DNA of 64,000 nt from Latrodectus hesperus (lineage: Eukaryota > Arthropoda > Arachnida > Araneae > Theridiidae). Positions 35,796-47,299 of this stretch are shown here, piece by piece; the first letter of the stretch is position 1, and each line of letters opens with the position of its first letter. Position numbers and translations under genes: made by a program. The stretch lies in assembly GCA_037975125.1 (NCBI GenBank), contig CM075854.1, positions 67,903,761 through 67,967,760 of the forward strand. Reading direction: 5' to 3'. The notes under the pieces are model-generated. The model saw nothing but the letters and a program-made list of their open reading frames with translations, was not told the origin of the DNA and made no database searches.

Positions 35796-36229
35796 CCAGA
35801 GTTGGTTCCAAAGTATATTTAACGTTTTATTTGAAATTATTTTGGTCACTCCTAATTCAGATGGTATATTGCAACATGCACTTAACCAGAAATAGGAACA
35901 AAGTATGAAAATATTTATTTCCATGGGTTCTCCAAGTATTATTAAAAGTACTGCGCTCTTCGGAATAGAAAGTTCCAGATTCGATCGCAGCCACTATTGA
36001 ACAACGGGGGATTGGTTTTGAGTTTCTGCTTTCTGCATACACTTTGTCGGCGTGGGTGCTTAGGAGTTAGTTCGAGTTTTCTTCTTTGTGGCAAGTGAAT
36101 ATGGACTACTGTCCATGGAAAGTCCATTCGCTATACGCGGTGAATGTTCAACTGTCATACAACAGACCTCCTCAGGGGTTTTACCTTCTTTAAGTAAACA
36201 CGGCTGTCACAATCCACAGATATCCTAGT
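35796..36229. other. Mixed sequence, no gene assigned
   Basis: Composition shifts from AT-rich to balanced. Overlapping minus-strand frames of 61 codons lie at 35739-36127, but none shows a domain and they appear to be a side effect of the composition. Part of this may be upstream repeat sequence belonging to the LINE that follows. Confidence 0.35.
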
Positions 36230-36701
36230 GAACTGTCTTTTTCTTTCTTTTCTTCTCTCCTCTCCCTTTCTGCTTTTTCTTCCTTTTCTCCCTCATTGTG
36301 GTTGCCTCGTAAGAGGTTGAGGGCTCCCCTTGAGTAGCTATCACCACCCTGTTGCTATTAGCTTCTCTTGGGGACTACATCCCAGGCGTGTTTGCCGTGC
36401 GTGGAGATCCGTGTCCCTGGAAAAGAGGATTCTAGTAACTGAGGCTCCCAAAGACCAATACATTACTATGGCCTCTGCTTTAGGTAAACGGGAAGTGTGT
36501 TGTAGTCCTCAACGCATCAATCGGCTTCCATGGATTAAGCCATCATATATCTACTGAGTGACTCAATAAGGGTAAAGGCCACTTCAACGATATATTGAAA
36601 GCATACAGGGTCGGGCTAGCACTAGTGCAGATATACTGCATCCCCTAGTTAGGCTCGGTGGTGAGTGGTGCGGTCTGTCCTTGAAATAACCAACCTTCTT
36701 T

Positions 36702-37553
36702 ATGGAGTGTACTTATAATTCTTTACTCCCTATGGAACAACAAATGATACATGATCAGAAATATTTTTTATTAAAAGATCTGAGGGCAATTTTGATGTTT
36801 CCCCTTTCTTAATTAATAAGAGTCTTATTGGTACAGTTGGAAATGTCAAAAATATTCGTAAGATGAAATCTGGTGATCTCTTGGTTGAAGTTTTATCACT
36901 TGAACAGGCCAAAACCATTCTAAAACTGAAATGTCTCGGTAATATTAATGTTATACTATCCCCTCCTAGTAGGTTAAATTCTACACGGAGAGTAATTTCA
37001 GCAGATGATCTATTTGATGTTTCAGAGGAGGAAATTTTGGATAATCTTGTTGACTAAAAAGTACAACATGTGTAGCGTATGACAATTAGGAGAGGGGGCA
37101 CAATTATAAAATTTAACCACATCATATTCATGTTTGCAAATCCTATATTACTTCAATCTATTAAAGCTGGTTTCTAAATCGTAGTGTGCAACTATACTTT
37201 CCAAATCCTTTACGTTTCTTTAAATGTCAGCGATTTGGGCATGCAAAAACTACTTGTAGAGGACCTTTGACTTGTGTTCGAAGTACTTCTGTGAGACACA
37301 TGACAGCAGTTCATGTCAATTACAAGAAAAATGCATCAACTCTAGTGGTGAACATCCCTCTTATTCCTGATCAAGCCCTACTTTTATATTAGAAAAAAAA
37401 TTTTATTATTGTGAAAATAAAACAAAACTTATCTTAATCCGAAGCTAGGCGTACAATATCATTCCGTACCCGTAACAAGGTATTAGCTATTCTTCATGAA
37501 AAACTGTAGTTTCCAAACAGATTTCTTAAGTTTTCCAAATTTATCCTCAAATA
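36702..37553 (+). pseudogene. LINE ORF1 (Gag-like), 5' part
   Basis: Starts at ATG 36702 (MECTYNSLLP). After a frameshift it gives the conserved ORF1 block: NVKNIRKMKSGDLLVEVLSL at 36838-36900, a Pro/Ser stretch, RVISADDLFDVSEEEILDNL, a basic RRMTIRR-like segment, and a zinc-knuckle start FKCQRFGHAKTTCRG (37213-37260). This is an RNA-binding, nucleic-acid-chaperone type of protein. Stops at about 37055 and 37066 and at least three frameshifts break it. It is cut by the Tc1 insertion; the end continues at 38997. Confidence 0.82.
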
Positions 37554-38996
37554 CACTGCTGGACAATTGCTAAGGACGCATAACACTATCATCCATAACA
37601 ACCACAAAATGAAAGGAAGCAAAACGTGGAAAATTAGAATAAGTGCTGGATATAGTAAGAAGAAGTATGCGTATGCAAATTTTTTTCCACGACTGTTCAT
37701 CACGTGATAGCGTTCATAAGAGCTTTAAAGGTTTTGACGCGTGTGGACAGTTGTTGTTTCAAGTCAAAGTTTTACAGGAAAGATTTAATAGACGAACTTG
37801 AAATTTTTGGCATGTTTTTCCGACATCACTTAGATGATTTTATGCGTGGCCAAATTATTGGAAAGATCGAAGAAGGGCGAAAAATTACAGATGTTGCCAG
37901 GGAGTTCGATATTTTTCACAGCGTTGTTTCACGGCTGTGGAAGTCAATTAAAACTACTGGAATGTGTAGTAGGCGGCACGAGGGAGGTCGTTTTAGAAGA
38001 ACTACGCCTGCAGAAGACAGATATATCGGCCAATCAGCAAAAAGGAACAAACGCACCACAGCTCAGCAGGTGGCAATATCAGTTTCTTGCTGCTTCAGGA
38101 AACCAGATCTCCCAAAAAACTGTTGCCAGACTTTTGAGAAGAGGAGGACTATACGCCCACAGACCTGTTGTGTGTGTCCCATTGCCCAGACAGCAACGTA
38201 CTGATCGTTTGCAATGGTGGCGTGAGCATCGCAATTGGACTGAACAGGACTGAGCATGCGTACTATTCTCAGATGAGAGTAGGTTCAGTCTGTCATCGGA
38301 TTGTAGACGCCGACTGATCTGGCGCGAGAGTGGTACTGCTTATCATCCAGAAAATATCCAGGAAAGGGACAGATATCCGACATGCAGTGTCATGGTGTGG
38401 GCCGGCATCATGATCAATGGCCGCATGCGCCTACATGTGGTTGCGAATGGGACTATGACGGGCCAACGATACATTAATGAAGCTCTACTTCCTCATGTTC
38501 GACTTTTCCGTGGTGCTGTCGGTGATAAATTTGTTTTTATGGACGACAACGCAACATGTCATTGAACATTCGCTGTTCAGGATTTTCTTGACAGCGAGGG
38601 TATTCAATGCCTCGTATGGCCATCACGTTCTCCAGATCTAAACCCCATTGAAAATGTGTCGGATGCTTTGGGGAGGCAAGTTGCTGATCGAAACTATCCT
38701 CCGACAAACAAGAACATCCTCATCCGTGAACTCCCAGAGGAATGGGATAAATTGCCTCAACAGCTGCTGGATAATGTTGTGCAAAGTATCATACGACGTG
38801 TGGAATGTTGCATCACACTCCACGGTGGACATATCCCGTACTGATACCTTTCTTCAAGGTGCCTGCTGACTTTTAGATGCATTGTTGCATTTTTCCGTAT
38901 ACAGCATCAAATGAACATTTTTTTTCTTTCAGATGTTTCACAGCTTTTGTACTTTCCAGAACAATAAATATTCTTTATTCTAATGTCTGAACAGTG
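37554..38996 (+). mobile_element. Tc1-type DNA transposon inserted in the LINE
   Basis: About 1.44 kb starting TA|CACTGCTGGACA and ending ...CAGTG at 38996; the right flank reads TG where TA is expected. The ends are poorly preserved inverted repeats (the outer CACTG/CAGTG is clear). The LINE coding sequence resumes on the far side, which fixes the limits. It contains one degraded transposase gene. Confidence 0.82.
37812..38844 (+). pseudogene. Tc1-type transposase (DD34E), degraded
   Basis: Starts MFFRHHLDDFMRGQIIG. A paired-like helix-turn-helix region follows (RKITDVAREFDIFHSVVSRL), then a second HTH (SQKTVARLLRRGG) after a frameshift near 38070. The DDE domain keeps all three catalytic residues: FSDESRF (about 38272), FMDDNATCH (about 38545) and SPDLNPIENV (about 38650). 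In-frame stops at 38251 (TGA) and 38563 (TGA, at a CpG-derived position after TCH) disable it. It ends TAC TGA at 38844. Otherwise it is near full length (about 340 residues), so the copy died fairly recently. Confidence 0.9.
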
Positions 38997-39358
38997 TGGA
39001 AACTATATTTTATCCTACTAGGCCTCATGTGTCTCACTTAATGCTATGCTACATTGCAATTTGTGATCCGTCCTTAGCAATTATCCAGCAGTGTACTTCT
39101 AATATCAATGTCTCACCAATTCTGGAGAAAGGAATTTCTCCACAGTCTTTCACAAAATCTGAATCTCAAAGATCCAAAAAATTAAGGAATGCCAGAGAAA
39201 GGATTCATAAATCATCTTTAAAGTTTAAAAGAACATTAACTCCCTCTAAGACAGATGTAATGAAGGTAGATCCTTCAGATGATGAAACACTCCTTAGTGA
39301 AGATTCGTCTGAATCTCAGATGGCTTGCTTCCTTGCCGGAGCATTCAGTTTAGCTTAA
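38997..39358 (+). pseudogene. LINE ORF1, 3' part
   Basis: The LINE frame resumes after the Tc1 insertion and stays open for about 120 codons. It ends in a Ser/Lys-rich region (KKLRNARERIHKSSLKFKR) and an acidic Ser/Asp/Glu tail (DPSDDETLLSEDSSES), as is usual at the C terminus of ORF1 proteins in this group. The stop TAA at 39356-39358 overlaps the ORF2 start. Confidence 0.78.
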
Positions 39359-41750
39359 TGGTAGCCTTCGTTTCTTGGAATTGTCGAGGCTTTCGCACAC
39401 ATATAGAAGATATTAAAACAATTATTAACCTATATAATCCAATGTGTTTCGCTATCCAAGAAACATTCTTGAAGCCTCAATACTGCTTAAAATTGCGTGA
39501 TTATAACTGTGTGAGGAAAAATGTTAACCATGATACAGTCTCTGGAGGTGTATGCATTCTTGTGTCTTGTAACATACCCAGCTCTGTACACCCTCTCTCT
39601 CTGTACACACTCTGTACAGTCCTTTAAGACGTCATTACAGGCTGTTGTAGTACGCATGCATTCAACATCTCTCATCACTATTTGTAACATTTGCTTACCT
39701 CCCTATGCTATCATCCATGAAAGCGATTTAAACAATTTAGTAGATCAACTACCTTCACCTTTTATTTTACTTGGTGACTTTAATGGTCATGACACCCTAT
39801 GGGGTAGTAACAATACGAATCCTCGTGGTCACATGATTGAACAATGTATTTCCAATAACAATATATGCCCTCTAAATTCCACAGAAATAACCTATCTCCA
39901 CCAACTACCGAGAACTTTTCATTCATTAAATTTAGCTATTTGCTCTCCATCACTTTTGCCTTCATTAAATTTTAGTGTTGATAAATATTTATATAATAGT
40001 GATGAGTTTATAATTATAAACCAAACTGATAGAAGCAGATATCAAGTCTTCTACTCCTCTTATTCTTACTATCATGCAGACTGGCCTCTCTACACTCAAT
40101 TAGCAGTGATTACTGACAGCATGGTTAGAAGTGAGAATATTAATGATGATGTGCAAAAAGTTACTGATGCAATTCTAAATGCTGCCAAAAGCCCTATTCC
40201 CAAGCGCTCCCCATTTTGAAGCAAATTACATAAACCGTGGTGGAACCAGGAGTGCCAAGTATCATTCAAAAAACAGAAAAAGTTGTGGGCTGTTTTTGCA
40301 GGTGTCCTACCATAGAAAACCTCGTAGCCTTAAAAAATAAGCTAAAGCTTTTGCTTGTCGAGTACGGTGAAATAGTCAAAAAGAATCTTGGATAAGATAT
40401 GTCTCCTTCATCACATCATCAACTTCCAGCTAAGAGTTGTGGAAGATAATAAAAGCAACCCGTGGTTTGTATCAGAATTTCTCTATCCCTATATTACACA
40501 CAGGAGTTGTCAGTTGTTCTTCTCAGTGTGATATTGCCATTCTTTCAGGTGAAACTTTTACAAGGGTATCTAAGCCAGTCTCTTATGATCTTAAATTTCT
40601 CAGAACCAAAGAGCAAATTAAAAAAGAAACCTATAAAGTTTCATGATAAAGAGATTCATCTATATAATTGCAATTATCTTTGCTGGAAATGCAGAAAGCA
40701 CTGTCCCAAACTAAAAATTCTAGTCCGGGACCAGATGGTATCTCGTATAAGATGCTTTGTCATCTTAGCCAAGAATCTTTAATAGAAATTCTTGTTCTAT
40801 TCAATAGAATGTGGAATAAACTTGTCTATTCCAGTCTCTAGAGGAAAACAATTTGTTATTTCAATACTGAAACCAGGAAAAATCCAACTAATCCTCAAAA
40901 CTACCATCCAATTGCTCTCACAAGCTGCTTCTCTAAAACTTTGGAGTGTATTGTCAACGCCCATCTTGTTTATGTATTTAAAGACTTGAAGACAATCAGT
41001 ACATATTACTTTATTAAAGTGAATTCTGGAAAGGTCGATCCCCTCTAGATAATATTGCATACATAGAAACACAAATTAGGGAAGTCTTTGTAAGGAGACA
41101 TCATTTGGTGCCTATCTTTTTTGATATAGGAAAAACCTATTATAAGACATAGCGTTATGGAATTTTTCGCGCTTCATTTAATTTTAATTTCAGAGTAATT
41201 TACCCATTTTTATTCAGAATTTTTTAAGTGTTCTCGTATTTTTATATATTCTGTTTATCTAATACATTTATCCAATCTGAGGGGGCTCTTCAGGGAAGTG
41301 TTACTGTTTTTAATATTTGCATCAGCAACATTCTTCATATATTGCAATCATAAGTCCATGGAACATTATGTGTTGACTATCTCCAAATTTTTTACCAAGG
41401 TTCCAATATGCGACTGATTGAACGCAATTACAAATTGCTGTTAATAATCTTGTTGGTGTAATGAAAATGGGCACACTTTGTCTCCTTCTAAAAGCAATTG
41501 TATTCCTTTTTGCAGAAAAACTGGGCATCATCTTGATCCAGAAATTAAGATATCAGGCACAAGTATTACACTGTAGTTAATTAAATATCATTTCTTCGGT
41601 TTATATTTGACAAAAAGTTAACTTTCATATCACATATCTTAGATTTGCGCAAAAAGTGCGAAAGATCACTAAATATTCTGAAAGTGGTCTCTAATACCTC
41701 TTGGGGTGCAGATCATAAAGCATTACTTAGAGTGTTGTTGTTGTACCAGC
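39358..41750 (+). pseudogene. LINE ORF2 (endonuclease and reverse transcriptase), degraded
   Basis: Starts ATG 39358, sharing one base with the ORF1 stop (TAATG), a layout that suggests reinitiation. The AP endonuclease shows FVSWNCRGFR, AIQETFLKP, and, after a frameshift near 39600, ILLGDFNGHDTLWG and FHSLNLAICSPSL (where S-x-D is usual, here NLA). The reverse transcriptase follows from about 40600 in several frames: SSPGPDGISYK, NYHPIALTSCFSK, an ALQGSV block, and a catalytic region reading VDD in place of the usual YADD. The sequence ends near LLRVLLLYQ at about 41745. The C-terminal domain is absent. Confidence 0.83.
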
Positions 41751-42050
41751 ATACTTCCCTGTACCTAGCCCTGAGATAGACTTTACCAGTTGGATAGAAA
41801 CACCCGGATGGAGTCTTCGTGATTTTGAAGCAGAGAGCAAGCAGAAGATTTCCAAGACTTGACCTGCTACCCCCAGATGAGTTACCTCACCTGGAGGACA
41901 TTGCGGCCAGATTTAGTGTGGCCCACCCGCCTTTAGCGAAAACAACGGAACCTTGGCCAGCCTGGGACTCAATCTCACTTCCTTCCGAAAGTGAGAAGGA
42001 CTCCCTCATTAACCAGGCCCCGTGGCTTCAATATTGGGATGGGATATAAA
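41751..42050 (+). other. GC-rich patch, possible LINE 3' sequence
   Basis: About 300 bp of balanced composition after the last recognisable RT block. One frame is open for 76 codons (41819-42049; DLLPPDELPHLEDIAARF and a Trp/Pro-rich end WPAWDSISLPSES), with no domain I can name. It may be the LINE 3' UTR, another repeat, or an unrelated fragment joined here. Confidence 0.35.
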
Positions 42051-42461
42051 ATTATATAGGAAAACCATGGTACAAAAATACATATAAATTATGAAATAAC
42101 AAGAAGATGTAGGATCACAAAGTTGCAAAAATACGTGGAATTACACACTTACAGGAATACATAGAATTACAAATGTATGAAAATACGAAGGATTACAATT
42201 AATGACTAAAAAAAGAACAACACACTGAAAAAAATGAATTTGAAGAGGAGCTCATAAATCAAGAAGAGTCTATTGAAAAGAGTCCATTAAAACAGGTTGA
42301 AGCTACTATTTGCTTAGTAAAGTCTAAGCACTTAGGCTAAATACTTAAGTCCAAGTAATTAGGCTTGGGATATTAGCAGAGGAGGGTCAATGATGATTCT
42401 TCTTGAACCAGGTGAATAAGCACTCTTGATTAATAAGGAAGTCCATTAGTTGTTTTAGTTT
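42051..42461 (-). other. Probable 3' UTR and flank of the minus-strand LINE
   Basis: Follows the stop of the RNase H frame on the minus strand. It contains small repeats (AAATACG/GAATTACA near 42125-42200, and AAGTCTAAGCACTTAGGC near 42320). No poly(A) tail is clear. Confidence 0.35.
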
Positions 42462-44420
42462 TCATCTAGAGGTCTTGTTTGAGAGTACGGCTCGTTTCCA
42501 GTTAATAACCCACTGCTTTGCAGGGGTTGATAAATGCCACGTGGAAGTGAGTGGGCAGACCGTGAGATAGTATATTGGGTCTCCCTCGTTACCACAGGTA
42601 CAATTTGGGGTGTCCGTTAGACCCACCCAGTAGAAGTAAGTAGGGTATGTGTCCTTTCCGGTCATGAAAAGGATTTCATTCCTGGTCCAATTTAAAGATT
42701 TGTTGGAAATTGTAGAGATAATTTCATGTACTAGACGACCAGTAGATGTATTGGACCAATCGTCCTGCCATTTCTCCTTGATCCAGTTGTGTAGAGTGTG
42801 CTTTACTAAACAGCGTGGTAGGGGGATGTCTACATGATGAAGAGAAGAAGAGGCTGCCGCTTTTGCCTCCATTTCAGCTGCCTCATTACCCTCTATTCCA
42901 ACATAAGCTTTGACCCATCGAAGTTGGATAAAAGGAAAGTCCAGCAGGTAACTTTGAAGTGATCTGACGAGAGGGCTTGATGAAGACGGATTGTAGCTCG
43001 ATTTGAGAACTGCCTGGATGTCAGACCAAATAGTGGCAATGGTGTTTTCTAGCGAGACAAATTTGACTGCTTCGCCTATGGTCAAAACCTCGGCTTGGAA
43101 GACTGAGTTATCTTCTCTCAGCTTTGTTTTCCAGACATGCGTCTTTACTGAATTTTTATACGCTACAAAAGCTGAGCCGACCCCTTCTTCCAACTTTGAA
43201 CCATCTGTGAATATTTGAAGGGATTCTGCTGGTGGCCATGACATCTGTGCAGTTTCTTTGACAGAGACTCTTTCACTCAGATTAAAGAGACCAGGGTGGA
43301 AGGAGTCAATGCTCATTTTTTTCTATATCTGAAGATGATGGGAGCGGTGGATCGAGACACTGAATTCCGCCTTTGGTGAGTCGAATGTATTTTGCCTCTG
43401 CTTCTATTATCAGGTGCAGGGGAGGAAGGCCCGTAATTACCTGGAGAGCGGAGGTGGGTGTTGAGCGGAAAACTCCCGTGATACTAAGAAGAAACCTTCG
43501 TTGAATAGATGATAATTTTAGGGCCAATTTGTTTGTTAACGAGGTCCCCAGATTACTGCTCCGTGTCAAAGCATTCTCTCGGTGACGTTCTTGTACAGTA
43601 AAATCCTGTTTTTCTGACTATAACCCCAATAATTTCCAACCAGTCTGCGAAGCTTCTCTTGAAGTAGTATAGCTTTGTTTCCTTGGGTTACAATATGTTC
43701 TTTATAATTCAGCTTCTTGTCCAAGATGACTCCCAGGAGTTTGATGGAGTTTGCCTTCTTCAATCTGTAGTCACCCCATAGAATTTGTGGACAACATTGG
43801 AGTTTAGTGACTAACATGAACTTGGTCTTATCAAGTGAGATGTTCAAGTTGTTCTTATCAGACCAGGATTTGAAGTGAGTGAGAGCTAGTGAGGCTACTC
43901 TGCCCAGTTTCTTTTCACTACAAGCACCTATCACAAAAGTAAAGTCGTCTGCGAAGGCCTGCAAGTAGATATTGCTGCGCTGGTCGATTTCTTTTCCTAT
44001 TGTGGTCCAGTTAATTTTCAAAGGAGTATCGGCAATTAGATTCCCCAGTATCGGGCCACTGCAGGAACCTTGGGAACATCCCACTGTCTGGCTTCGAGTT
44101 GCAAGGTCTGCATTCGTGGGTAGGATAACAAGTCTGTCATTTAGATGGTTAATTTAGGAGCTTAGTGATGTTAGATGGGCTACTGGTTTGACACAATTGT
44201 TTCTTTAGTTGAAAGTGATGGATATTAACAAAGGCGCCTTTGATATCTATGGTAATAACTGCTGTATGGAGTTTATCATTTCTATTGCTCTGTATTTTGT
44301 TGGTAAGTAAGAGAAGGGCATCGTCTACAGATCGGCCTTGTCTGAAACCAAACTGGAAATCACTGAGGAGCCTGTTGGTTTCGAGATGGAAAATGAAACA
44401 GGAATGACATGGAAGTGTTT
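42462..44420 (-). pseudogene. R1/I-like LINE ORF2: reverse transcriptase and RNase H
   Basis: Read on the minus strand from 44420. RT blocks: LSDFQFGFRQGRSVDDALLL, a VITIDIKGAFVNIHH block (Asp-x-x-x-Ala-Phe kept, usual Asp after Phe changed to Val), a GCSQGSCSGPILGNL block, the catalytic FADDFTF, and IKLLGVILDKKLNY. A linker (STPTSALQVITGLPPL) follows, then RNase H: IFTDGSKLEEGVGSAFVAY, FQAEVLTI, IWSDIQAVLK, VKAYVGIEGNEAAEMEAK; a Cys/His end (CTCGNEGDPIYYLTVCPL) closes it. The GCSQGSCSGP and RNase H combination points to the R1/I group. At least three frameshifts and an early stop near 44150; the endonuclease is missing (5' truncation near 44420). Confidence 0.88.
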
Positions 44421-46452
44421 TTATATAAATTCTAATAATCTAAATTGTTTTCTTTTTCCAAATCTTTTATAATTAACAAAATATAAAAGTTATCTATAAG
44501 AACTAGTTAATATTCAATTTAAAGTTCTGTATTGTTTAAATAAAAATTAATTATTTACTGAAATAACAATCTAGACTTTAATTTACTTTTAGTAATTTTG
44601 ATCATTTTGTATTTTTGAATACATTTTACGTCAGATATATAACTCATACTATTATCTAATACATCGGTCTTATAATATCTACTGAAATGAACGCACAAAA
44701 AAATCACAATTATTTAAATTCTTAAACTGAGAAATTTTTGTATGCTTTATTATAAGTCATCATGATGTTTTTCAAACTCTTCTGGACGAATATTTAATAT
44801 AGCTTAAAAATACTTATTCTTTGAAATTAAAATATTATTTTTCTACAAAGTAATCGGAATTTATGACACTTCCAATCACGCATTGGGGATTATACATACA
44901 TTTCAATAATTTCTCACATTTACCGAGTTTAGTGGAGATTATGTATAATCATTGGTTATAATACATGATTGCCGGATTAATCACTTTTACCGTAACACTA
45001 TCGTATGATTTTACTCTCAGAACATTTCTCTCTGAAAATTTTTAACTTATTTTTATTATGTTTAATAAGACATTCTTATGACTTTAAATATATTTCTTAA
45101 TTACAATAAGAACTAATTCATATTAAAAAAAAGAACTTATTTTTATTCTGAATCATTTTATGAATCATCTTATAACATTCAAAAATATTACTAATATGTA
45201 GCTTTTTACAAAGCTAATAATTTTGCCTTATTTCATTATGTTCCTTTAAAATGATTTCTAAGCTAAATAGGCTTTCATTATATAAATTGAAATATAAAAT
45301 TAGTTAAAGATTAACGATCAAGAAACATTTTATGTTTACATAAAAAAATATTTAATACATTGATCTTTTAACTTTTCAGAAAAGAATTTTTCAACATAAT
45401 GTATTAATATAAAGGCGACAAAATTACAAGTCAAATAAAAATTATTTTTCGAAAAAATCTCTAAATTTTAAATATTTTCATTTTAAATAAGCAATTTGAT
45501 TTTAAATTTCAAAACTATACGTGTTTGTTAATAAATATTTGTAATGGCTAAAAAATCTGCTAAATAAGCAAAATGTAAGTTGTTGACAGAAAATATATAT
45601 ATATAAAATTTACTTAAAAGTCAACATTTCTAACAAAGTTTTTAACGAAATAACACTAAAGACGAAAATTTGTGAATGTGAAATGATGATATTCTAACCG
45701 GGTAAATAGTTAAAATAAAAGGAAATTGCGAATTTTTCTAGCATTGGAAGTAATTACTTTTCTATTTCCAGCGTTGTATCGTATTTTGATTCCAGGAGCA
45801 CAATTCTCTTGATTGAATATTGTAGTGCTATCATGAAAAAAAATTACCTTCTGTTGGGGGTCAGTCTGTTGCTGAAAACAAACATTTTCGAGCAAAGAGG
45901 ACCGCTAATGAGAAATACATTTCAACGCGAATTTTTTTCACGAGTATAACGCGACAGTAGATTAAGAGGTTTCAACAAAACTTGAGGTAAATACATAGCT
46001 TTTCTTTTCTCGGGCGATGTATAGGAATTTCTTCCAGAAGTTTCAAATCTCAATAATATCTTTTAGTTACGTTTTCTATTCCTTATTTTTCTGATACATT
46101 TCATGGTTTTTAGTAAATGAAATGATATAAAAATCTTTAAGTAATTTGATTCTTTTAACATTTATAGTTTTTTCCCTCTTGTGGGATCCCTTTTTTGTTT
46201 TATAAGGACGGGGCTCAAGTGAAGTTAATTTAATCAGCAAGTGAAAAAATTTAAAATCAAAATCATTAGAATTTTTTATGCAACATTATTTATAAATTGA
46301 GTATTATTCTTTAAAATGAAGTTTTCTGCAGATTCATTTTATCATCCAGATTTAGCTTTACTGAAGCCCTAAGCTATATAGAATGTATATATAATAATAT
46401 ATTTAAGTTACTATTATAGTATTCTCGGATTTTATTGAACACAGCCATGCTA
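44421..46452. other. AT-rich DNA, no gene seen
   Basis: No supported gene or transposon. A short TA run is at 45594-45604. An inverted pair ATTATACATA/TATGTATAAT flanks 44889-44960. The 61-codon frame at 45710-45895 lacks recognisable features. Confidence 0.4.
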
Positions 46453-46999
46453 CACTCATGTCCATAAATTAAGGATAATTCAGAATTACACAGAAATTGA
46501 ACTCTAAAATAAAAATTTCACATGTAGAATTATCACACACATCTTAAAGAATAATATGCAAATTACAATAAACCACCAGATAGATCCGATAGTATGTCAC
46601 AATGACGTGAGTGTAAGAGAGGGGTATATAAGGAATGGTTGCAAAGAAGTAAAATTGTTCACAAGCGCTTTAAAAGTCTTTCAGTGCAATAACTACATAG
46701 TTATGGCACAAAGGAAGCATTTTGATGATCTTTTACCTGGTAGAATAATCGGCTATCTGGAATGTGGACGTACCCAGCTGGAAGTATCCGAGGAACTTGA
46801 AATTGCCCAGAGTATCATCTCCAGGCTTTGGCAACGGTTCCAAGATAATGGTAATGTGAGTAGACGTTACAGCACAGGTCGTCCCCGAGTTACAACACCG
46901 AATGAGGACCGGTATTTTGCAGCTACTGCCAAAAGAAACAGATGTATAACGCCAAAAGAAACAGATATGTATTTGTCAGTCGACGCACTTATTCATTAG
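46453..46999 (+). mobile_element. Truncated Tc1-type element
   Basis: Left end TA|CACTCATGTCCATAAATTAAGG at 46451 is a classical Tc1-type terminal repeat. The element runs through a leader and the N-terminal third of a transposase and then stops without a right terminal repeat. No matching inverted end was found before 47300, so the 3' two thirds have been lost. Confidence 0.8.
46703..46999 (+). pseudogene. Tc1 transposase, DNA-binding domain only
   Basis: About 98 codons from ATG 46703. There is a helix-turn-helix region (HFDDLLPGRIIGYLECGRTQ, SEELEIAQSIISRLWQRF), then the GRPR hook motif (YSTGRPRVTTPNEDRYFA) and AKRNRCIT. The DDE catalytic domain is absent. Just before the break a block reading CCAAAAGAAACAGAT is tandemly duplicated (46927-46970). 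The short frame remains open, so a DNA-binding fragment could in principle be made, but there is no evidence of selection. Confidence 0.85.
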
Positions 47000-47299
47000 A
47001 TACTTTGTTTTTTTTTGTATTTTTAATAGAAAAGATTTAATTAATGTTGCAATTTTTCATAGGTATGCAACTTGATTTAGACATCTTGAAAAAAATTAGA
47101 ATTCTAAAGAACATGGTGAATCTTACTGCATTCACACAAAATGTCAAATCAGTTACAGATTACATCATGAGCTTACCTTTTTAGAATCTTCCTAAATTAT
47201 TGATTCGTAGATCAAGAGATATAACACGAACACACATTATTTGGTAAATAAGCTGAAACTAAAAACATCTCAAATGCATAAAAAGTAGACTAACCAATG
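47000..47299. other. AT-rich spacer, no gene seen
   Basis: Separates the truncated Tc1 from the following GC-rich LINE-like block. Nothing else recognised. Confidence 0.4.

Larger units (their letters stand above)
36230..41750 (+). mobile_element. Jockey-like LINE, split by a Tc1 insertion
   Basis: A degenerate non-LTR retrotransposon of jockey type, in order: a 5' UTR with a pyrimidine-rich tract (36238-36296) and GC-rich leader, ORF1 with a CCHC knuckle, ORF2 with an AP-type endonuclease and a reverse transcriptase. A Tc1 element at 37554-38996 interrupts ORF1 and must be younger than the LINE. Similarity ends near 41750, before the 3' end. No poly(A) tail or target duplication was identified. 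Many stops and frameshifts make it inactive. Confidence 0.85.

Noticed and set aside
35942..36127. Possible second tRNA on the minus strand near 35975
   Set aside because: A box-B-like GCGATCGAATCTGG is present, but no acceptor or anticodon stem could be folded around it.
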